DNA of 64,000 bases from Alkalibacillus almallahensis (GCF_011761495.1 NZ_JAASRU010000007.1:1-64000); one strand, 5' to 3'; counted from the first letter of the stretch, positions 35,532 to 45,485 are shown. Program-made: numbers and translations. The notes: generated by a model from the sequence alone, not told the origin.

Positions 35532-36242
35532 ATGCCAACAACTCATATTGGTGCAAACAAAGGCGATATCGCCGATAAAATTTTACTTCCAGGTGACCCG
35601 CTTCGTGCGAAATATATTGCGGAGAATTTCTTAGAGGATGTTGTCTGCTATAACGAAGTTCGTGGTATGTACGGTTATACTGGTACATACAAAGGTGAAC
35701 GTATTTCTGTTCAAGGTACAGGAATGGGTGTACCGAGTATTGCGATTTATGCTAACGAGCTGATCCAAGAATACGATGTGCAAAAATTAATCCGCGTTGG
35801 GTCTTGTGGAGCGCTTCAAGAAGATGTACAAGTACGTGATGTCATTTTAGCGCAATCTGCAACGACGGATTCACAACTCAATCGTACTGTTTTTGGTACT
35901 ATTGACTTCGCTCCAACAGCTGACTTCAACTTATTGAAGAATGCTTATGACGTAGGTGAAGAACAAGGGCTAAACCTTCGTGTCGGTAACGTCTTTACAA
36001 GTGATGCGTTCTACCGTGAAAATGCGATGGAACTGTTCAACAAGCTTGCTGAATACAATGTGCTTGCTGTTGAAATGGAAACATCAGCACTTTATTCAAT
36101 CGCTGCTAAATACAACCGTGAAGCACTAACTGTCTTAACAGTAAGTGATCACATCATCACTGGAGAAGAAACAACTTCTCAAGAACGTCAAACAACCTTC
36201 AACGAGATGATTGAAGTTGCACTAGATGCAGCTATTAAATAA
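35532..36242 (+). CDS. deoD: Purine nucleoside phosphorylase, DeoD type
   Basis: Hexameric PNP subunit of 236 residues, cleaving purine (deoxy)nucleosides with phosphate. Signatures: [27 protein letters not shown], the phosphate-binding [17 protein letters not shown], and the catalytic Asp in [10 protein letters not shown]. The ATG follows AAGGAGGATTCACAT. Single gene with its own terminator. Confidence 0.97.
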   Translation: MPTTHIGANKGDIADKILLPGDPLRAKYIAENFLEDVVCYNEVRGMYGYTGTYKGERISVQGTGMGVPSIAIYANELIQEYDVQKLIRVGSCGALQEDVQVRDVILAQSATTDSQLNRTVFGTIDFAPTADFNLLKNAYDVGEEQGLNLRVGNVFTSDAFYRENAMELFNKLAEYNVLAVEMETSALYSIAAKYNREALTVLTVSDHIITGEETTSQERQTTFNEMIEVALDAAIK

Positions 36243-36250
36243 TCTCAATT

Positions 36251-36280
36251 AGTCGTCTACATGAGTAGGCGACTTTTTTT
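36251..36280 (+). terminator. Terminator of deoD
   Basis: AGTCGTCTAC / GTAGGCGACT hairpin with a 4-base loop followed by seven T. Confidence 0.85.
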
Positions 36281-36311
36281 AGCACTATTGTTCACCATTT
36301 TCAAAATTAAG

Positions 36312-36341
36312 TTGACAATAAAATCACCCTTCCTGTATATT
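36312..36341 (+). promoter_or_regulatory. bioY promoter
   Basis: TTGACA (36312-36317), 18-bp spacer, TATATT (36336-36341), about 34 bases before the bioY start. I do not see a convincing BirA operator. Confidence 0.65.
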
Positions 36342-36374
36342 AAATGTGAACCATACATAAGAGGAGGGTAAACA

Positions 36375-36977
36375 ATGAAACAAAAAATGAGTGCTCAAGA
36401 AATTACATTAGGGTCAGTCTTTGTCGTCCTATTAATGATTGGTGCTAATATTGCAATTTGGTTTCCATTCTTAAAAGTTACATACGGCGCTGGATCTGTT
36501 CCCTTATCACTACAGACATTTTTCGCAATTTTAGCTGGATTAATTTTAGGAAAGCGTCTTGGCGTGTTTGCAGTTATTACTTATATTTTAATTGGCCTTG
36601 TCGGCGTACCAGTCTTTGCTGAAATGTCATCAGGACCTCAAGTCTTGATCATGCCAACAGGAGGATTCTTGCTATCGTTTATCGCTGTAGCTTGGGTTGC
36701 AGGTTGGGTTGTCGAAAAGAGTCAACAACCGACTGTTAAGACTTATCTGGTGGCCACATTATTCGGTTTAATGGCAAACTACCTGATTGGCACACCATTC
36801 ATGGTAGCTTCAACGAATATCGTTATGGAAGTTCCATTATCGATTGGACAAGGTGTGATCGCGATGCTGCCATTTTTCGTTAAAGATTTCATCATTACTA
36901 TGGGAGCTGCTGTCTTATTACCGAAGATTTTAGGTAGACTTGAGTCAGCCAATATCCAATTAACATCCCACACTTAA
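36375..36977 (+). CDS. bioY: Biotin transporter substrate-binding (S) component BioY
   Basis: A 200-residue membrane protein with about six hydrophobic helices. It has the BioY signatures VPLSLQTFFAILAGLILGKRLG, YILIGLVGVPVFAEMSSGPQVLIMPTGGFLLSF and the last helix region. BioY is the ECF-type S component for biotin; it uses a shared energising module (EcfA/A'/T) encoded elsewhere, not in this window. The ATG follows AAGAGGAGGGTAAACA. Confidence 0.95.
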   Translation: MKQKMSAQEITLGSVFVVLLMIGANIAIWFPFLKVTYGAGSVPLSLQTFFAILAGLILGKRLGVFAVITYILIGLVGVPVFAEMSSGPQVLIMPTGGFLLSFIAVAWVAGWVVEKSQQPTVKTYLVATLFGLMANYLIGTPFMVASTNIVMEVPLSIGQGVIAMLPFFVKDFIITMGAAVLLPKILGRLESANIQLTSHT

Positions 36978-36980
36978 TAA

Positions 36981-37014
36981 AAATCCCAACTTCTATTCCA
37001 AGAAGTTGGGATTT
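36981..37014. terminator. Bidirectional terminator between bioY and pepA
   Basis: AAATCCCAACTTCT / AGAAGTTGGGATTT, a 14-bp perfect stem between convergent genes. Confidence 0.9.
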
Positions 37015-37018
37015 AATA

Positions 37019-38497
37019 TTATTGATTCATTATCGCTTTTGCTAAAGTACGCGCCATTACGCCTGTTGGACCTTTAGGCCCTAAATCATGCGCGCTTTCT
37101 GCCATCGCAGTACCAGCAATGTCTAAGTGAACCCAAGGTGTTTCCTCAGCAAACGCACCGACAAACGCTCCTGCCATAACGGCGTGAGCTTTTCGACCAG
37201 GTGAGTTATTTAAATCGGCAATATGACTTGTTGCGACTTGTTTTTGGTAAACATCTAAATAAGGTAACTGCCACATCAATTCGCCTTCTTGATTAGCTGC
37301 TGTTACCACTTCATCATACCAATCCTGATCATTTGTCATGGCACCTGTTACTTGATCGCCTAATGCCACTACTACGCCGCCAGTCAACGTTGCAATATCA
37401 ACAATTTTACTCGCACCTTGTTGCTTCGCATACGTTACCGCATCAGCCATAGCTAGACGGCCTTCCGCATCTGTATTACGAATTTCAATTGTTTTTCCAC
37501 TCATTGACACAATCACATCATCGGGTTTAAATGCTTTGTCACTCACCATATTATCTGTAGCTGGAATCAAGGCCAACACATTTGTCTTCGGCTGAAGGTG
37601 ACCAATTGCATCCATTGCTCCTATTACTGAAGCAGCACCGCCCATATCCATTTTCATACCGACAATGCCGTCTTTCGGCTTAAGCGAGTAACCTCCTGTA
37701 TCAAATGTAATTCCTTTACCAACAAGAGCGACAGGATCTTCCCAAGTATCAAGTCCTTGATAAGACATCACAATAAATCGTGGTGGCTCGTCTGACCCTT
37801 GATTAACCGCAAGTAAAGCTCCCATGCCTAATTCTTCTATTTGCTCACGTTCAAAGACATCAATTTTTAGCTGATGTTTATCCGCAATATTTTCTGCGAA
37901 TACAGCTAAATCTTTAGCCGTTAATAAATTACTTGGCAAATTAACTAAATGACGGGCTATATTCGCCCCATTTCCTAAGGCATAACCTTGCTGTGCTGCT
38001 TCTGCAACTGAATGATCGTTTGTTAAAAACGTTAAAGACTCAAGTTCGTAACGATTTTCATCACGGTCAGTATGGTAAGTTTCCAATTGATAAGGAGCCA
38101 TAACTGCTGCTTCTCCAATGGCTTCTGCATATGTAGTTGGTTCCTCGCTGTATAAACTGTCGATCGCTAAACTAGCAGATTGAATAGAGTCTTCAGCTAA
38201 TTGTTTAAATAATCGTCCAAACGATTGTCGCGCTCGGTCAACAGTGAATTGGTCATAGTCACCAAACCCAACAAAATAAATTCTTTTGGCATCTAATTGT
38301 CCTAATGTATGTACTTTGGACACATATCCTTGTGTCGTTGAAACATCACCTGACTCAACAAGATCATCAAGCTGATTATGAAGAGCTTGATTCAAAATTT
38401 CATAAGCTGGTTGTGTTTCTTTCGGCGCTTCAAAAAGTCCAACAATTAAAGCGTCCGTATTATGTTTAGTCAAATCTTCTTGTATAATCGTAAACAT
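37019..38497 (-). CDS. pepA: Leucyl aminopeptidase (M17)
   Basis: Cytosolic di-zinc/manganese aminopeptidase of 492 residues. The C-terminal catalytic half has VGKGITFDTGGYSLKP (metal and catalytic Lys), MKMDMGGAASVIGAM and the M17 signature NTDAEGRLAMADA. The N-terminal macro-like domain is less conserved. It corresponds by position to B. subtilis yuiE, next to yuiD. The ATG at 38497 follows GGGAGGGATGTAG. Confidence 0.95.
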   Translation of the reverse strand: MFTIIQEDLTKHNTDALIVGLFEAPKETQPAYEILNQALHNQLDDLVESGDVSTTQGYVSKVHTLGQLDAKRIYFVGFGDYDQFTVDRARQSFGRLFKQLAEDSIQSASLAIDSLYSEEPTTYAEAIGEAAVMAPYQLETYHTDRDENRYELESLTFLTNDHSVAEAAQQGYALGNGANIARHLVNLPSNLLTAKDLAVFAENIADKHQLKIDVFEREQIEELGMGALLAVNQGSDEPPRFIVMSYQGLDTWEDPVALVGKGITFDTGGYSLKPKDGIVGMKMDMGGAASVIGAMDAIGHLQPKTNVLALIPATDNMVSDKAFKPDDVIVSMSGKTIEIRNTDAEGRLAMADAVTYAKQQGASKIVDIATLTGGVVVALGDQVTGAMTNDQDWYDEVVTAANQEGELMWQLPYLDVYQKQVATSHIADLNNSPGRKAHAVMAGAFVGAFAEETPWVHLDIAGTAMAESAHDLGPKGPTGVMARTLAKAIMNQ

Positions 38498-38633
38498 CTA
38501 CATCCCTCCCATTATCATATATTTAATCATACCAAAAAGTTTCGAATGGCGAAATAAATATTTCTTTAGAAAAACGTTTTTTAAAGCTAAATATTCGGGT
38601 ATGATGATAATTAAGAGGAAAGGACGTCTAACT

Positions 38634-39113
38634 ATGGTCGAGATTTTCGAAAACACACCACTTTGGATTGCTTTATTCGCAGTCATCTTCGCACAAGTTG
38701 TGAAAATTCCTATTCAGTATATTGCAACGCGTAAAATAAACTTAGGGATTGCTTTTAGCACTGGAGGCATGCCAAGTAGCCATACAGCTGCCGTTGCATC
38801 ACTAACGACAGCGATTGGCATAGAGCATGGCTTAGACTCACCTCTGTTCGCCATCGCCTGTGTATTAAGTATTATTGTGATGTACGATGCTACAGGCATT
38901 CGCCGTCATGCAGGAGAACATGCAACGATTTTAAATCAGCTCGTAAAAGATGTTCAGCGAATCGTGGATGACGCCATTCAATGGCAACAGAAAGAAGAAC
39001 ACGAAAAGCAAAAAGAACTTAAAGAGTTACTAGGGCATCAACCTGTTGAAGTTTTCTTTGGTGCTGTCACAGGTATTTTATTAGCCATTATAACGTATAC
39101 CTATTTCCTATAA
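38634..39113 (+). CDS. yuiD: PAP2-related membrane protein YuiD (DUF212)
   Basis: A 159-residue membrane protein with about three to four helices. The divergent acid phosphatase/vanadium-peroxidase-related signature is GGMPSSHTAAVASL and YDATGIRRHAGEHA. B. subtilis YuiD is the same length, and the gene order pepA/yuiD/yuiC is conserved. I take the ATG at 38634 (MVEIFENTP) after AGGAAAGGACG. The substrate is unknown. Confidence 0.9.
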   Translation: MVEIFENTPLWIALFAVIFAQVVKIPIQYIATRKINLGIAFSTGGMPSSHTAAVASLTTAIGIEHGLDSPLFAIACVLSIIVMYDATGIRRHAGEHATILNQLVKDVQRIVDDAIQWQQKEEHEKQKELKELLGHQPVEVFFGAVTGILLAIITYTYFL

Positions 39114-39129
39114 GCCCTCTTCTCATTAA

Positions 39130-39170
39130 ATTAGCCCAAGATGATCCACTAGAGATCATCTTGGGCTAAT
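39130..39170. terminator. Terminator between yuiD and yuiC
   Basis: ATTAGCCCAAGATGATC / GATCATCTTGGGCTAAT, a 17-bp stem. It overlaps the yuiC stop codon (39166-39168). Confidence 0.85.
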
Positions 39171-39804
39171 TTGTTTGGACAACAGGGACTGTTTCTGTAC
39201 TAATCGCTTGTTCCCATTGATTTAGATCCGCTTCAGTTACTGATCCATCCCCTTCTTCTATCACATAAACCTCTACTTCTTTCTTACCCCAATTATTATA
39301 TACATCATCCACATCTTCATAATACAAATCAATCTTATTACCTTTAATAGCGCCACCAATATCCATCACGATCCCATATCCGTAATCAGGGATATACAAT
39401 ACCGTCCCCAGCGGAAACTGATTTAAATCAGCTGCAATGGTTGAAAGTGAGCCTCTTTGTACTTGTAAACCGGAATAAGTGATTCCGTATTGCGGATGGT
39501 CTTTCGTCTTTCCGGTTGATTCGTATCCTGCTGTATAACCTGTTGCCAGTACAGTACGCGTCGGAAAACGACGAAAGGCTACTTCAGCACTTTGTTCATC
39601 TTGATAACTAGCTAACTCAACTGATTCAGAGCTAGATGTAACCTCGATGCTTTTATTTGTCAGATTAGTTAGCTGCTGCTCTTTTGCTTCTTCAGCTACT
39701 TTATAATCTTCTTCATGCCAAATACTTTGAGCTAAAACTGCGGTGCAAACAATCGCAATCAAACAGATTACTAATATAAAAAAGCTTCTTATCGCAGTAC
39801 GCAT
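39166..39804 (-). CDS. yuiC: 3D-domain protein YuiC, probable lytic transglycosylase-like
   Basis: About 212 residues with an N-terminal membrane anchor (residues 4-27) and a C-terminal 3D domain: ATGYTAGYESTGKT..YGITYSG, TIAADLNQFPLGTVLYIPDYGYGIVMDIGGAIKGNKIDLYYED. It keeps the three aspartates (D in AADL, MDIGG, IDLYYED) that define Stationary-phase survival/YuiC and Rpf-like cell-wall enzymes. The ATG at 39804 (MRTAIRSFF) follows AGAGGTGTTTAAC. Neighbours yuiD and yuiB match B. subtilis. Confidence 0.9.
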   Translation of the reverse strand: MRTAIRSFFILVICLIAIVCTAVLAQSIWHEEDYKVAEEAKEQQLTNLTNKSIEVTSSSESVELASYQDEQSAEVAFRRFPTRTVLATGYTAGYESTGKTKDHPQYGITYSGLQVQRGSLSTIAADLNQFPLGTVLYIPDYGYGIVMDIGGAIKGNKIDLYYEDVDDVYNNWGKKEVEVYVIEEGDGSVTEADLNQWEQAISTETVPVVQTN

Positions 39805-39867
39805 GTTAAACACCTCTTTGTCACAAAGCGTTACCACAATAAGAAACTTTTATACATGTTAAGCTAT

Positions 39868-40185
39868 TTAGAACATTTGATAGCCTTTCGCTCGCAAGAT
39901 TCGAATGATAATACCTGAGACGATGGTTCCAATAAAACCAACAATCAGTATAAATAGATCGACTATTTGTAAGTTCACTAAATCTTGAGCTAAAGCTGGA
40001 AATGATTCACCAGGCTGTGTGAAATAATTCGTAAACGGGACATCATCTACGATTAAAACAACAATGATTGGAAAAATAATCGCCATGATCCAAGTAGACC
40101 TTAATAACATATTTAAGATGAAGCCTATTCCAAAGAATAATACGAAAAATAATATTGATAGCACGAACACTTGCACAATATTCAT
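39868..40185 (-). CDS. yuiB: YuiB-like putative membrane protein
   Basis: A 105-residue membrane protein with about three helices. FFGIGFILNMLLRSTWIMAIIFPIIVVLIVDD and a C-terminal VGFIGTIVSGIIIRILRAKGYQMF match the YuiB-like family. Function unknown. The ATG at 40185 follows AGGAGGCACTCATTC. It lies between yuiC and the NDH-2 gene; the small yuiA of B. subtilis is not apparent. Confidence 0.85.
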   Translation of the reverse strand: MNIVQVFVLSILFFVLFFGIGFILNMLLRSTWIMAIIFPIIVVLIVDDVPFTNYFTQPGESFPALAQDLVNLQIVDLFILIVGFIGTIVSGIIIRILRAKGYQMF

Positions 40186-40355
40186 GAATGAGTGCCTCCT
40201 GTATAATAACCACTGGCTATTTAAACCATGTATTTCTTATAAATTCTTCGACAAAACCATCCTTATTTTATCACAGACAAATGTTTTCAGTAAGATAAAC
40301 ACGTTAGAGACACAAATTTGTTAAATTATGAAACATCATCAATTCTAAATATACA

Positions 40356-40381
40356 AAAAAGGCAGCTTGTCGCTGCCTTTT
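40356..40381 (-). terminator. Terminator of the NDH-2 gene
   Basis: AAAAGGCAGC / GCTGCCTTTT hairpin with a TTGTC-like loop, directly after the stop. Confidence 0.85.
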
Positions 40382-40384
40382 GGT

Positions 40385-41605
40385 TTAGTGATACATATCG
40401 AGTTTACCTTTTTTAAGTAATAAGCCTACGCCACCTAGTTTTAATAAGTAACGGTTGTCGATCACTTTCTTCATAACAGATGCTGAACGACCGTATAATT
40501 TCTTATCGTCAAGAATGACACCAATGGCATCCGTATGACCTAATGAAGCAACTGTACCTTTAATATCTGGTTCAAATCCTTCGAGATCACTTTGTCCATT
40601 GACTAACTGTTTTAAATTATGAGCAGCTGTATCTGCCATTTGCATTGCAATTTGAGCTGTTGGAGGGTATGGACGTTCTGTTTCTTCGTTAAAGAATACA
40701 GCACAATCACCAACAACAAATACATCATCATAATCAGGAGTACGTAAGTCATCACGTACAGCAACACGACCACGACTTACTTCAAAGCCAGATTCTTCGA
40801 CGATTGAGTTACCGCGCACACCAGCAGCCCAAATAATATTCTTCGTTGCAATCTCTTCTTGTTCACCGTCTTTTTCTACAATAATGCCATCTTCCGTACA
40901 TTTCTTAAGCATCGTATTTAGACGGAATTCTACGCCTTTTTCTTCGAGACGGTTCATTGCATACTCAACTAATTCTTCATCAAAGCCAGCTAATGCACTA
41001 GGACCCGCTTCAACATTTAATAGACGAACTTTGCTCGGATCGACATCATATTCTTGGCATAGTTCAGGAATACGATTAGCTAATTCCCCAACAAACTCAA
41101 TACCAGTGAAGCCTGCACCACCAACAACGATCGTTAATAAGTCTTCACGTTCCTCTTTAAACATATTATATTGAGCAAAATTATACTCAATATGGTCACG
41201 AATATAACGCGCACTATTAATATTACTAATGGTGTACGCATATTCAAGAAGACCTTCAATGCCGAATGTTGCTGATTCAAAGCCAAGACCAATGACAAGA
41301 TAGTCATATGTAAGCTCGCCATCTTCAAGCTTGACGACTTTTTTGTCTGGGTCAATTGATTGAACCGTGTCTTGAACGAAATTAATCTTGTTAAAATCGA
41401 CAACATCATTAATTTGAATTCTTGTCCGATCATGGTGAAGTGTACCCGCAGCATTCTCGTGTAACCATGTCGTTTGATAGTGGTAATCATGCTTGTTCAC
41501 TAAAGTAATGTCAGCTTCTGTGTCGCCAATCATTTTTTGTAGCTTCGTGGTCGTCATAATGCCACCATAACCAGCGCCTAACACAACAATACTTGGTTTG
41601 TTCAT
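40385..41605 (-). CDS. yumB: Type II NADH dehydrogenase (NDH-2), YumB type
   Basis: A 406-residue FAD enzyme that passes electrons from NADH to menaquinone at the membrane surface without pumping protons. It has a GxGxxG at the start (VVLGAGYGG) and the second, NADH-binding dinucleotide fold [30 protein letters not shown] and [10 protein letters not shown] precede a C-terminal membrane-binding region ([17 protein letters not shown]). Length equals B. subtilis YumB. A Rex-like box lies upstream (41663-41680). The quinone it reduces is the menaquinone built by the men genes in this window. Confidence 0.93.
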   Translation of the reverse strand: MNKPSIVVLGAGYGGIMTTTKLQKMIGDTEADITLVNKHDYHYQTTWLHENAAGTLHHDRTRIQINDVVDFNKINFVQDTVQSIDPDKKVVKLEDGELTYDYLVIGLGFESATFGIEGLLEYAYTISNINSARYIRDHIEYNFAQYNMFKEEREDLLTIVVGGAGFTGIEFVGELANRIPELCQEYDVDPSKVRLLNVEAGPSALAGFDEELVEYAMNRLEEKGVEFRLNTMLKKCTEDGIIVEKDGEQEEIATKNIIWAAGVRGNSIVEESGFEVSRGRVAVRDDLRTPDYDDVFVVGDCAVFFNEETERPYPPTAQIAMQMADTAAHNLKQLVNGQSDLEGFEPDIKGTVASLGHTDAIGVILDDKKLYGRSASVMKKVIDNRYLLKLGGVGLLLKKGKLDMYH

Positions 41606-41662
41606 TTACATCACATCCATCCCAATAATTTTAAAAAGTTGATTGTGAAATTCAACGATACT

Positions 41663-41680
41663 TTGTGAAAAAATTCACGT
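41663..41680. promoter_or_regulatory. Rex-like operator upstream of the NDH-2 gene
   Basis: TTGTGAA-AAAA-TTCACGT matches the Rex box TTGTGAAWWWWTTCACAA at 16 of 18 positions. It is 58 bases from the yumB start. A second half-like sequence (TTGTGAAATTCA) lies at 41643-41654. Rex senses the NADH/NAD+ ratio, and in B. subtilis it controls an ndh operon. Confidence 0.7.
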
Positions 41681-41906
41681 ACTGACGTAGAAATTGTCAT
41701 AAAAACGTAAAACTCACCTAAATATAATCTTAGAATGTTTCACGGTGAATTTCAACCCTTACAATGATTTCTAATCATTCAGATAATTTAGCGCGTTCTC
41801 TTGCTCCTAGTTTGCAAAATATTTATCAATTCATGTGTCGAATGTTATAATATTTATCGGTGTATGATCGATTTATTAGGAAATAGATATATGGGGGAAT
41901 TAAAAC

Positions 41907-42893
41907 ATGAACGAAGAAGTTAAAGATATAGCGATTATTGGCGCTGGCCCCGTTGGTTTATTCACAGCATTTTACGGAGGATTAAGACAAGCTGATGTAC
42001 AAATCATTGAAAGCTTGCCTCATATAGGCGGACAATTAACAGCGCTTTATCCTGAAAAATATATTTACGATGTGGCTGGTTTTCCAAAAGTAACAGGACA
42101 AGGGCTTGTAGATAATCTTTATGAACAAGTAAAACCGTTCAATCCCACGATTACATTAGATCAAGCTGTCCAATCAATTGATAAATTAGAAGAAAATCTA
42201 TTCAAAATAACAACAGATAAAGAAGTATTCTACGCCAAAGCTGTCATTATTACAGCTGGAAACGGTGCATTCGAACCACGTAAGTTAAAACTCGATGGCA
42301 TTGACCAGTTTGAAGATATAAACTTACACTATTACATCACAAACCTCGAATCATTCCGAGATCGTCATGTGATGATTTGTGGTGGAGGCGACTCAGCGGT
42401 AGATTGGGCTTTAATGTTAGAACCGATCGCTAAAAAGGTGAGCATCGTCCATCGCCGTGATCAATTTCGCGCCCATGAGCATAGTGTCGAACAGTTATCA
42501 GATTCGTCAGCTGATATCTTAACACCTTATTCACCTGTCGAAATTCATGGTGACGATTCAATTGAACGCGTGACACTTCAAAAAACGAAATCAGAAGACA
42601 CAATTGATGTCGAAATTGATGATTTAATCGTCAATTATGGATTTATCTCTCAACTAGGTCCTATCAAGGATTGGGGCTTAGAGATTGAGAAGAACGATAT
42701 CGTCGTGAATACACGTATGGAAACAAACATTGAAGGCATATATGGCGCAGGTGACATTATTACCTATCCAGGCAAAGTCAAACTCATTGCTTCTGGATTT
42801 GGCGAAGGGCCAACAGCTGTGAATAATGCTATGAGCCGTATTGATCCTAACGCACGGCTTCAGCCAAAACACTCAACACATATGTTTAATTAA
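41907..42893 (+). CDS. yumC: Ferredoxin/flavodoxin-NADP+ reductase, YumC type
   Basis: A 328-residue thioredoxin-reductase-like FNR. The FAD fold starts [20 protein letters not shown], the NADPH fold is [16 protein letters not shown], and the C-terminal FAD signature is [25 protein letters not shown]. It lacks the CxxC of thioredoxin reductase, as expected. An extended -10 TGTTATAAT (41843-41851) lies upstream. Divergent from the NDH-2 gene, as in B. subtilis. Confidence 0.94.
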   Translation: MNEEVKDIAIIGAGPVGLFTAFYGGLRQADVQIIESLPHIGGQLTALYPEKYIYDVAGFPKVTGQGLVDNLYEQVKPFNPTITLDQAVQSIDKLEENLFKITTDKEVFYAKAVIITAGNGAFEPRKLKLDGIDQFEDINLHYYITNLESFRDRHVMICGGGDSAVDWALMLEPIAKKVSIVHRRDQFRAHEHSVEQLSDSSADILTPYSPVEIHGDDSIERVTLQKTKSEDTIDVEIDDLIVNYGFISQLGPIKDWGLEIEKNDIVVNTRMETNIEGIYGAGDIITYPGKVKLIASGFGEGPTAVNNAMSRIDPNARLQPKHSTHMFN

Positions 42894-42998
42894 AAAGTTC
42901 TGATCAAAGTACTGTCCACTATTATGATGAGCTAATAACTGTAACTAGGGACTCAACATGCAAAACATGATCAACACAAAACTTCAATACAATTAATC

Positions 42999-43037
42999 AA
43001 ACAATGCAGCGCTTAAATTAAAAGCGCTGCATTGTTT
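42999..43037 (+). terminator. Terminator of yumC
   Basis: AAACAATGCAGCGCTT / AAGCGCTGCATTGTTT, a 16-bp perfect stem, about 100 bases after yumC. It marks the end of the conserved block before the accessory segment. Confidence 0.85.
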
Positions 43038-43144
43038 ATTGGTCAACGACTTTTCACACCTCTGATTGACCTTTCATGTTAATAAATTAAATGTAGATCT
43101 AAGCCCAAAAGACAAAAGTCATCTATACCAGTTTATGTTTCCAG

Positions 43145-43756
43145 TCAACACCAGTTTTCGAAAGGGTAAGAATTTTGATTATATGGATTGTACTCATAAT
43201 AATTTTGATAGACATTGCCCTGTTGGTCGCAATCCTGATACGGACCTATAAAAGTATTTGGCTTTATCGGCTCCGTTACTTGCTCCCACTCGTTTTCATT
43301 AAGACAATATGTGTGTGCCATTATATCTGCAGGCGTGAATTTTAGAATATCAGAACCCAATACGACTTCAGGGTTTGGTGCATCAAAAATTGCCAAAAAA
43401 TGTGTATGTTCATCGATAGCTACTATATAATGCCACCATCCTTGAGGAATGTTTACTACTTGACCGGGTGTTACCGTAAAATGCAGCAACTCTTTTGTAA
43501 ATGGATTCAATATCGAAATAACTGCAGCTCCTGAAATACTGTAAACTAATTCAGTTGCATTTTGGTGGTAATGTGGTTCGATGACATGATCAGCACTAAG
43601 AAAAATATCAAGCAGTGAAGTATTTTCAAGTGTGTTCAACTGATTTTGACCCGCTACATTTATGAAATTTTGATGATCTTCCTTAAACAACGTGCTATTA
43701 TTCATATCAAAAAAATATTGAGCTGAGGGAGATGTGTAATCAACATTCATACTCAT
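43145..43756 (-). CDS. Single-cupin protein with a Tyr/Asn-rich tail
   Basis: A 203-residue cupin. Motif 1 is EPHYHQNATELVYSISGAA (two His and Glu metal ligands) and motif 2 contains IPQGWWHYIVA (third His), so the metal site looks intact. It resembles the oxalate-decarboxylase/bicupin group but has one domain only. The last about 40 residues (from GPYQDCDQQGN) are rich in Tyr, Asn and Gln and end in ENWC, unusual for an enzyme and reminiscent of spore or exosporium surface proteins (inference). The ATG follows AGGAGGCTTTTAATT. Substrate unknown. Confidence 0.75.
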   Translation of the reverse strand: MSMNVDYTSPSAQYFFDMNNSTLFKEDHQNFINVAGQNQLNTLENTSLLDIFLSADHVIEPHYHQNATELVYSISGAAVISILNPFTKELLHFTVTPGQVVNIPQGWWHYIVAIDEHTHFLAIFDAPNPEVVLGSDILKFTPADIMAHTYCLNENEWEQVTEPIKPNTFIGPYQDCDQQGNVYQNYYEYNPYNQNSYPFENWC

Positions 43757-44131
43757 AATTAAAAGCCTCCTCTTTGATCATAAGTATGATATGAGTTTAG
43801 TTTTTCTGCTGTGATAAATAATTCCAACATTTACCTCTAAGTACTATAACTCACACTTTATGTTCTCCAATTCAAATATGGTTTTGAATACTTTTCAACT
43901 CTCTTTCAATCAAAAAAAGTGACCTCGACATAATACTAAGTAGTTCTGTTTTGAAGTGCAAAATCACAATATACAAATTGTATAAATAATTGAAAGAATT
44001 TTAGGAAAATTACCATTTATATGGTAAAATAAGTTAACGAACGTTATCCAACTTACGAGGGAGTATTGTCTAACAAAGGTTAAGTTAAGTACCGTTATTT
44101 TATGGGAGTTTACTTAGAAGGGGGATTTTAT
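43757..44131. other. AT-rich gap between the cupin and MATE genes with a nested inverted repeat
   Basis: No gene is seen here. A nested inverted repeat lies at 44031-44054 (AAGT, then TAACG-AA-CGTTA at 44035-44046, then a 3-base bulge and AACTT), upstream of the MATE gene; it may be an operator or a leader hairpin. The string AAAAAAAGTGACCTCGA at 43914-43930 resembles the arm of the terminator at 46686 and may be a terminator remnant. No -10/-35 pair is clear. Confidence 0.4.
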
Positions 44132-45469
44132 ATGGATACATCTTGGAAGAAACTTCTGACGTTCTCTTTACCAATTACATTTATTGGAATTGCAGAGATG
44201 TTAACTACTTTGATTGATATGTTATGGGTTAGATATTTTATTGAAGACTCGACTGCTTTAGCAGCAATAAGAGTTTCCTTTTCTTATACTATGCTAATCG
44301 AAGCTATAGTCGTTGGATTTGCTTCAGCAATGCTCATATACATAAGTCAGAATTTTAGCTCTGGAAATAAAAATGGAGCAAATGATGCTTTAAGAACAAC
44401 CGTAGGAGTTATAATTATTTTTGGTTTAATTTCAGGGGCAATCGGTTTGCTACTTTTAGGGTTTTTAGGAGATATATTTGGAGCAACTGATACTACAATA
44501 AACTATGCACAAAATTATTTAAGACCGTTATTATTTGGCTTTGTTTTTATTATTATGAATAATTTTCTTCTTATACTACCTAGATATTTCGAAAAAATTA
44601 AAATAGTTTATTATGCCCTAGCGATCTTAATATTGACCAATATCATTATTACGCCACTTTTAATGTATTTTTTTGAAAAGACCAATTATTCGTTAATTAT
44701 AGCAGCAGGATTGGGCACGTTAATTTCAAATTTATTTTCTCTCCTCTATCTATCATGGTTATTGTTCTTCAAAGATCACTTAGATTTGAATATTAATAAA
44801 AATTATTTGATTCCAAATATGTCCTTTAAACTAATGAAACGAAATTTTTCATTTATTTTTTCACAAGTATTTAATAGTTTAACATTCAGTATTTCGACCT
44901 TTCTCTACATGATAATCCTATCTTACTACCCTGAAGAAGCTTTTAATGTTTTTGCAGTTGCAAGTTATGTTTTCATGCTAGGTGGAGTATTTGTACAGAA
45001 TTTCAGTTTTAGTTTGTTACCGTTAGTATCCAGATTGAAAGGGGAAGGTGAGTTAACGGAAATTAAGAAAATAGTTAGGAATATGGTCTATGTTGTAGTT
45101 GTTTACTCAATTGCTGTAGTGAGCATCTTGTATATACTTAGAGATAACATCAGTGAATTCATGGCTCAAACAGAAACCGCATACTATTTTATTAGGTTTA
45201 TAGAAATTTATTCAATACCCTGGATTCTAGGAAACATTAGTATGATATACATTTTTCTCTATTCAGGGTCTGGAGATGCTAAAGCAAGTATGTATTTAAT
45301 TATTTCAAACATGTATGCAATAGTGATTTTATCGCTCCTTTTCCTTCCAAACATGTATGATGATTTAGTGATTGGTGTTTTTTTTGCTTTAGCTATTGTT
45401 CAGATTTTAACGTTAATTAATTCATATGCACTTTACTTAACAGGAAGATGGAAAAAAATCATATTATAG
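44132..45469 (+). CDS. MATE-family efflux transporter
   Basis: A 445-residue integral membrane protein with about twelve helices arranged as two related halves. The N-terminal half begins WKKLLTFSLPITFIGIAEMLTTLIDMLWV, typical of MATE exporters that use Na+ or H+ gradients to expel drugs or metabolites. The substrate is not readable. I chose the ATG at 44132 (MDTSWKK) after AGAAGGGGGATTTTAT. The gene is visibly more AT-rich than the core genes around it and has no place in the B. subtilis order, so transfer is likely. A 56-residue ORF follows 16 bases later. Confidence 0.88.
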   Translation: MDTSWKKLLTFSLPITFIGIAEMLTTLIDMLWVRYFIEDSTALAAIRVSFSYTMLIEAIVVGFASAMLIYISQNFSSGNKNGANDALRTTVGVIIIFGLISGAIGLLLLGFLGDIFGATDTTINYAQNYLRPLLFGFVFIIMNNFLLILPRYFEKIKIVYYALAILILTNIIITPLLMYFFEKTNYSLIIAAGLGTLISNLFSLLYLSWLLFFKDHLDLNINKNYLIPNMSFKLMKRNFSFIFSQVFNSLTFSISTFLYMIILSYYPEEAFNVFAVASYVFMLGGVFVQNFSFSLLPLVSRLKGEGELTEIKKIVRNMVYVVVVYSIAVVSILYILRDNISEFMAQTETAYYFIRFIEIYSIPWILGNISMIYIFLYSGSGDAKASMYLIISNMYAIVILSLLFLPNMYDDLVIGVFFALAIVQILTLINSYALYLTGRWKKIIL

Positions 45470-45485
45470 AAAGCGAGGAAGTAAC

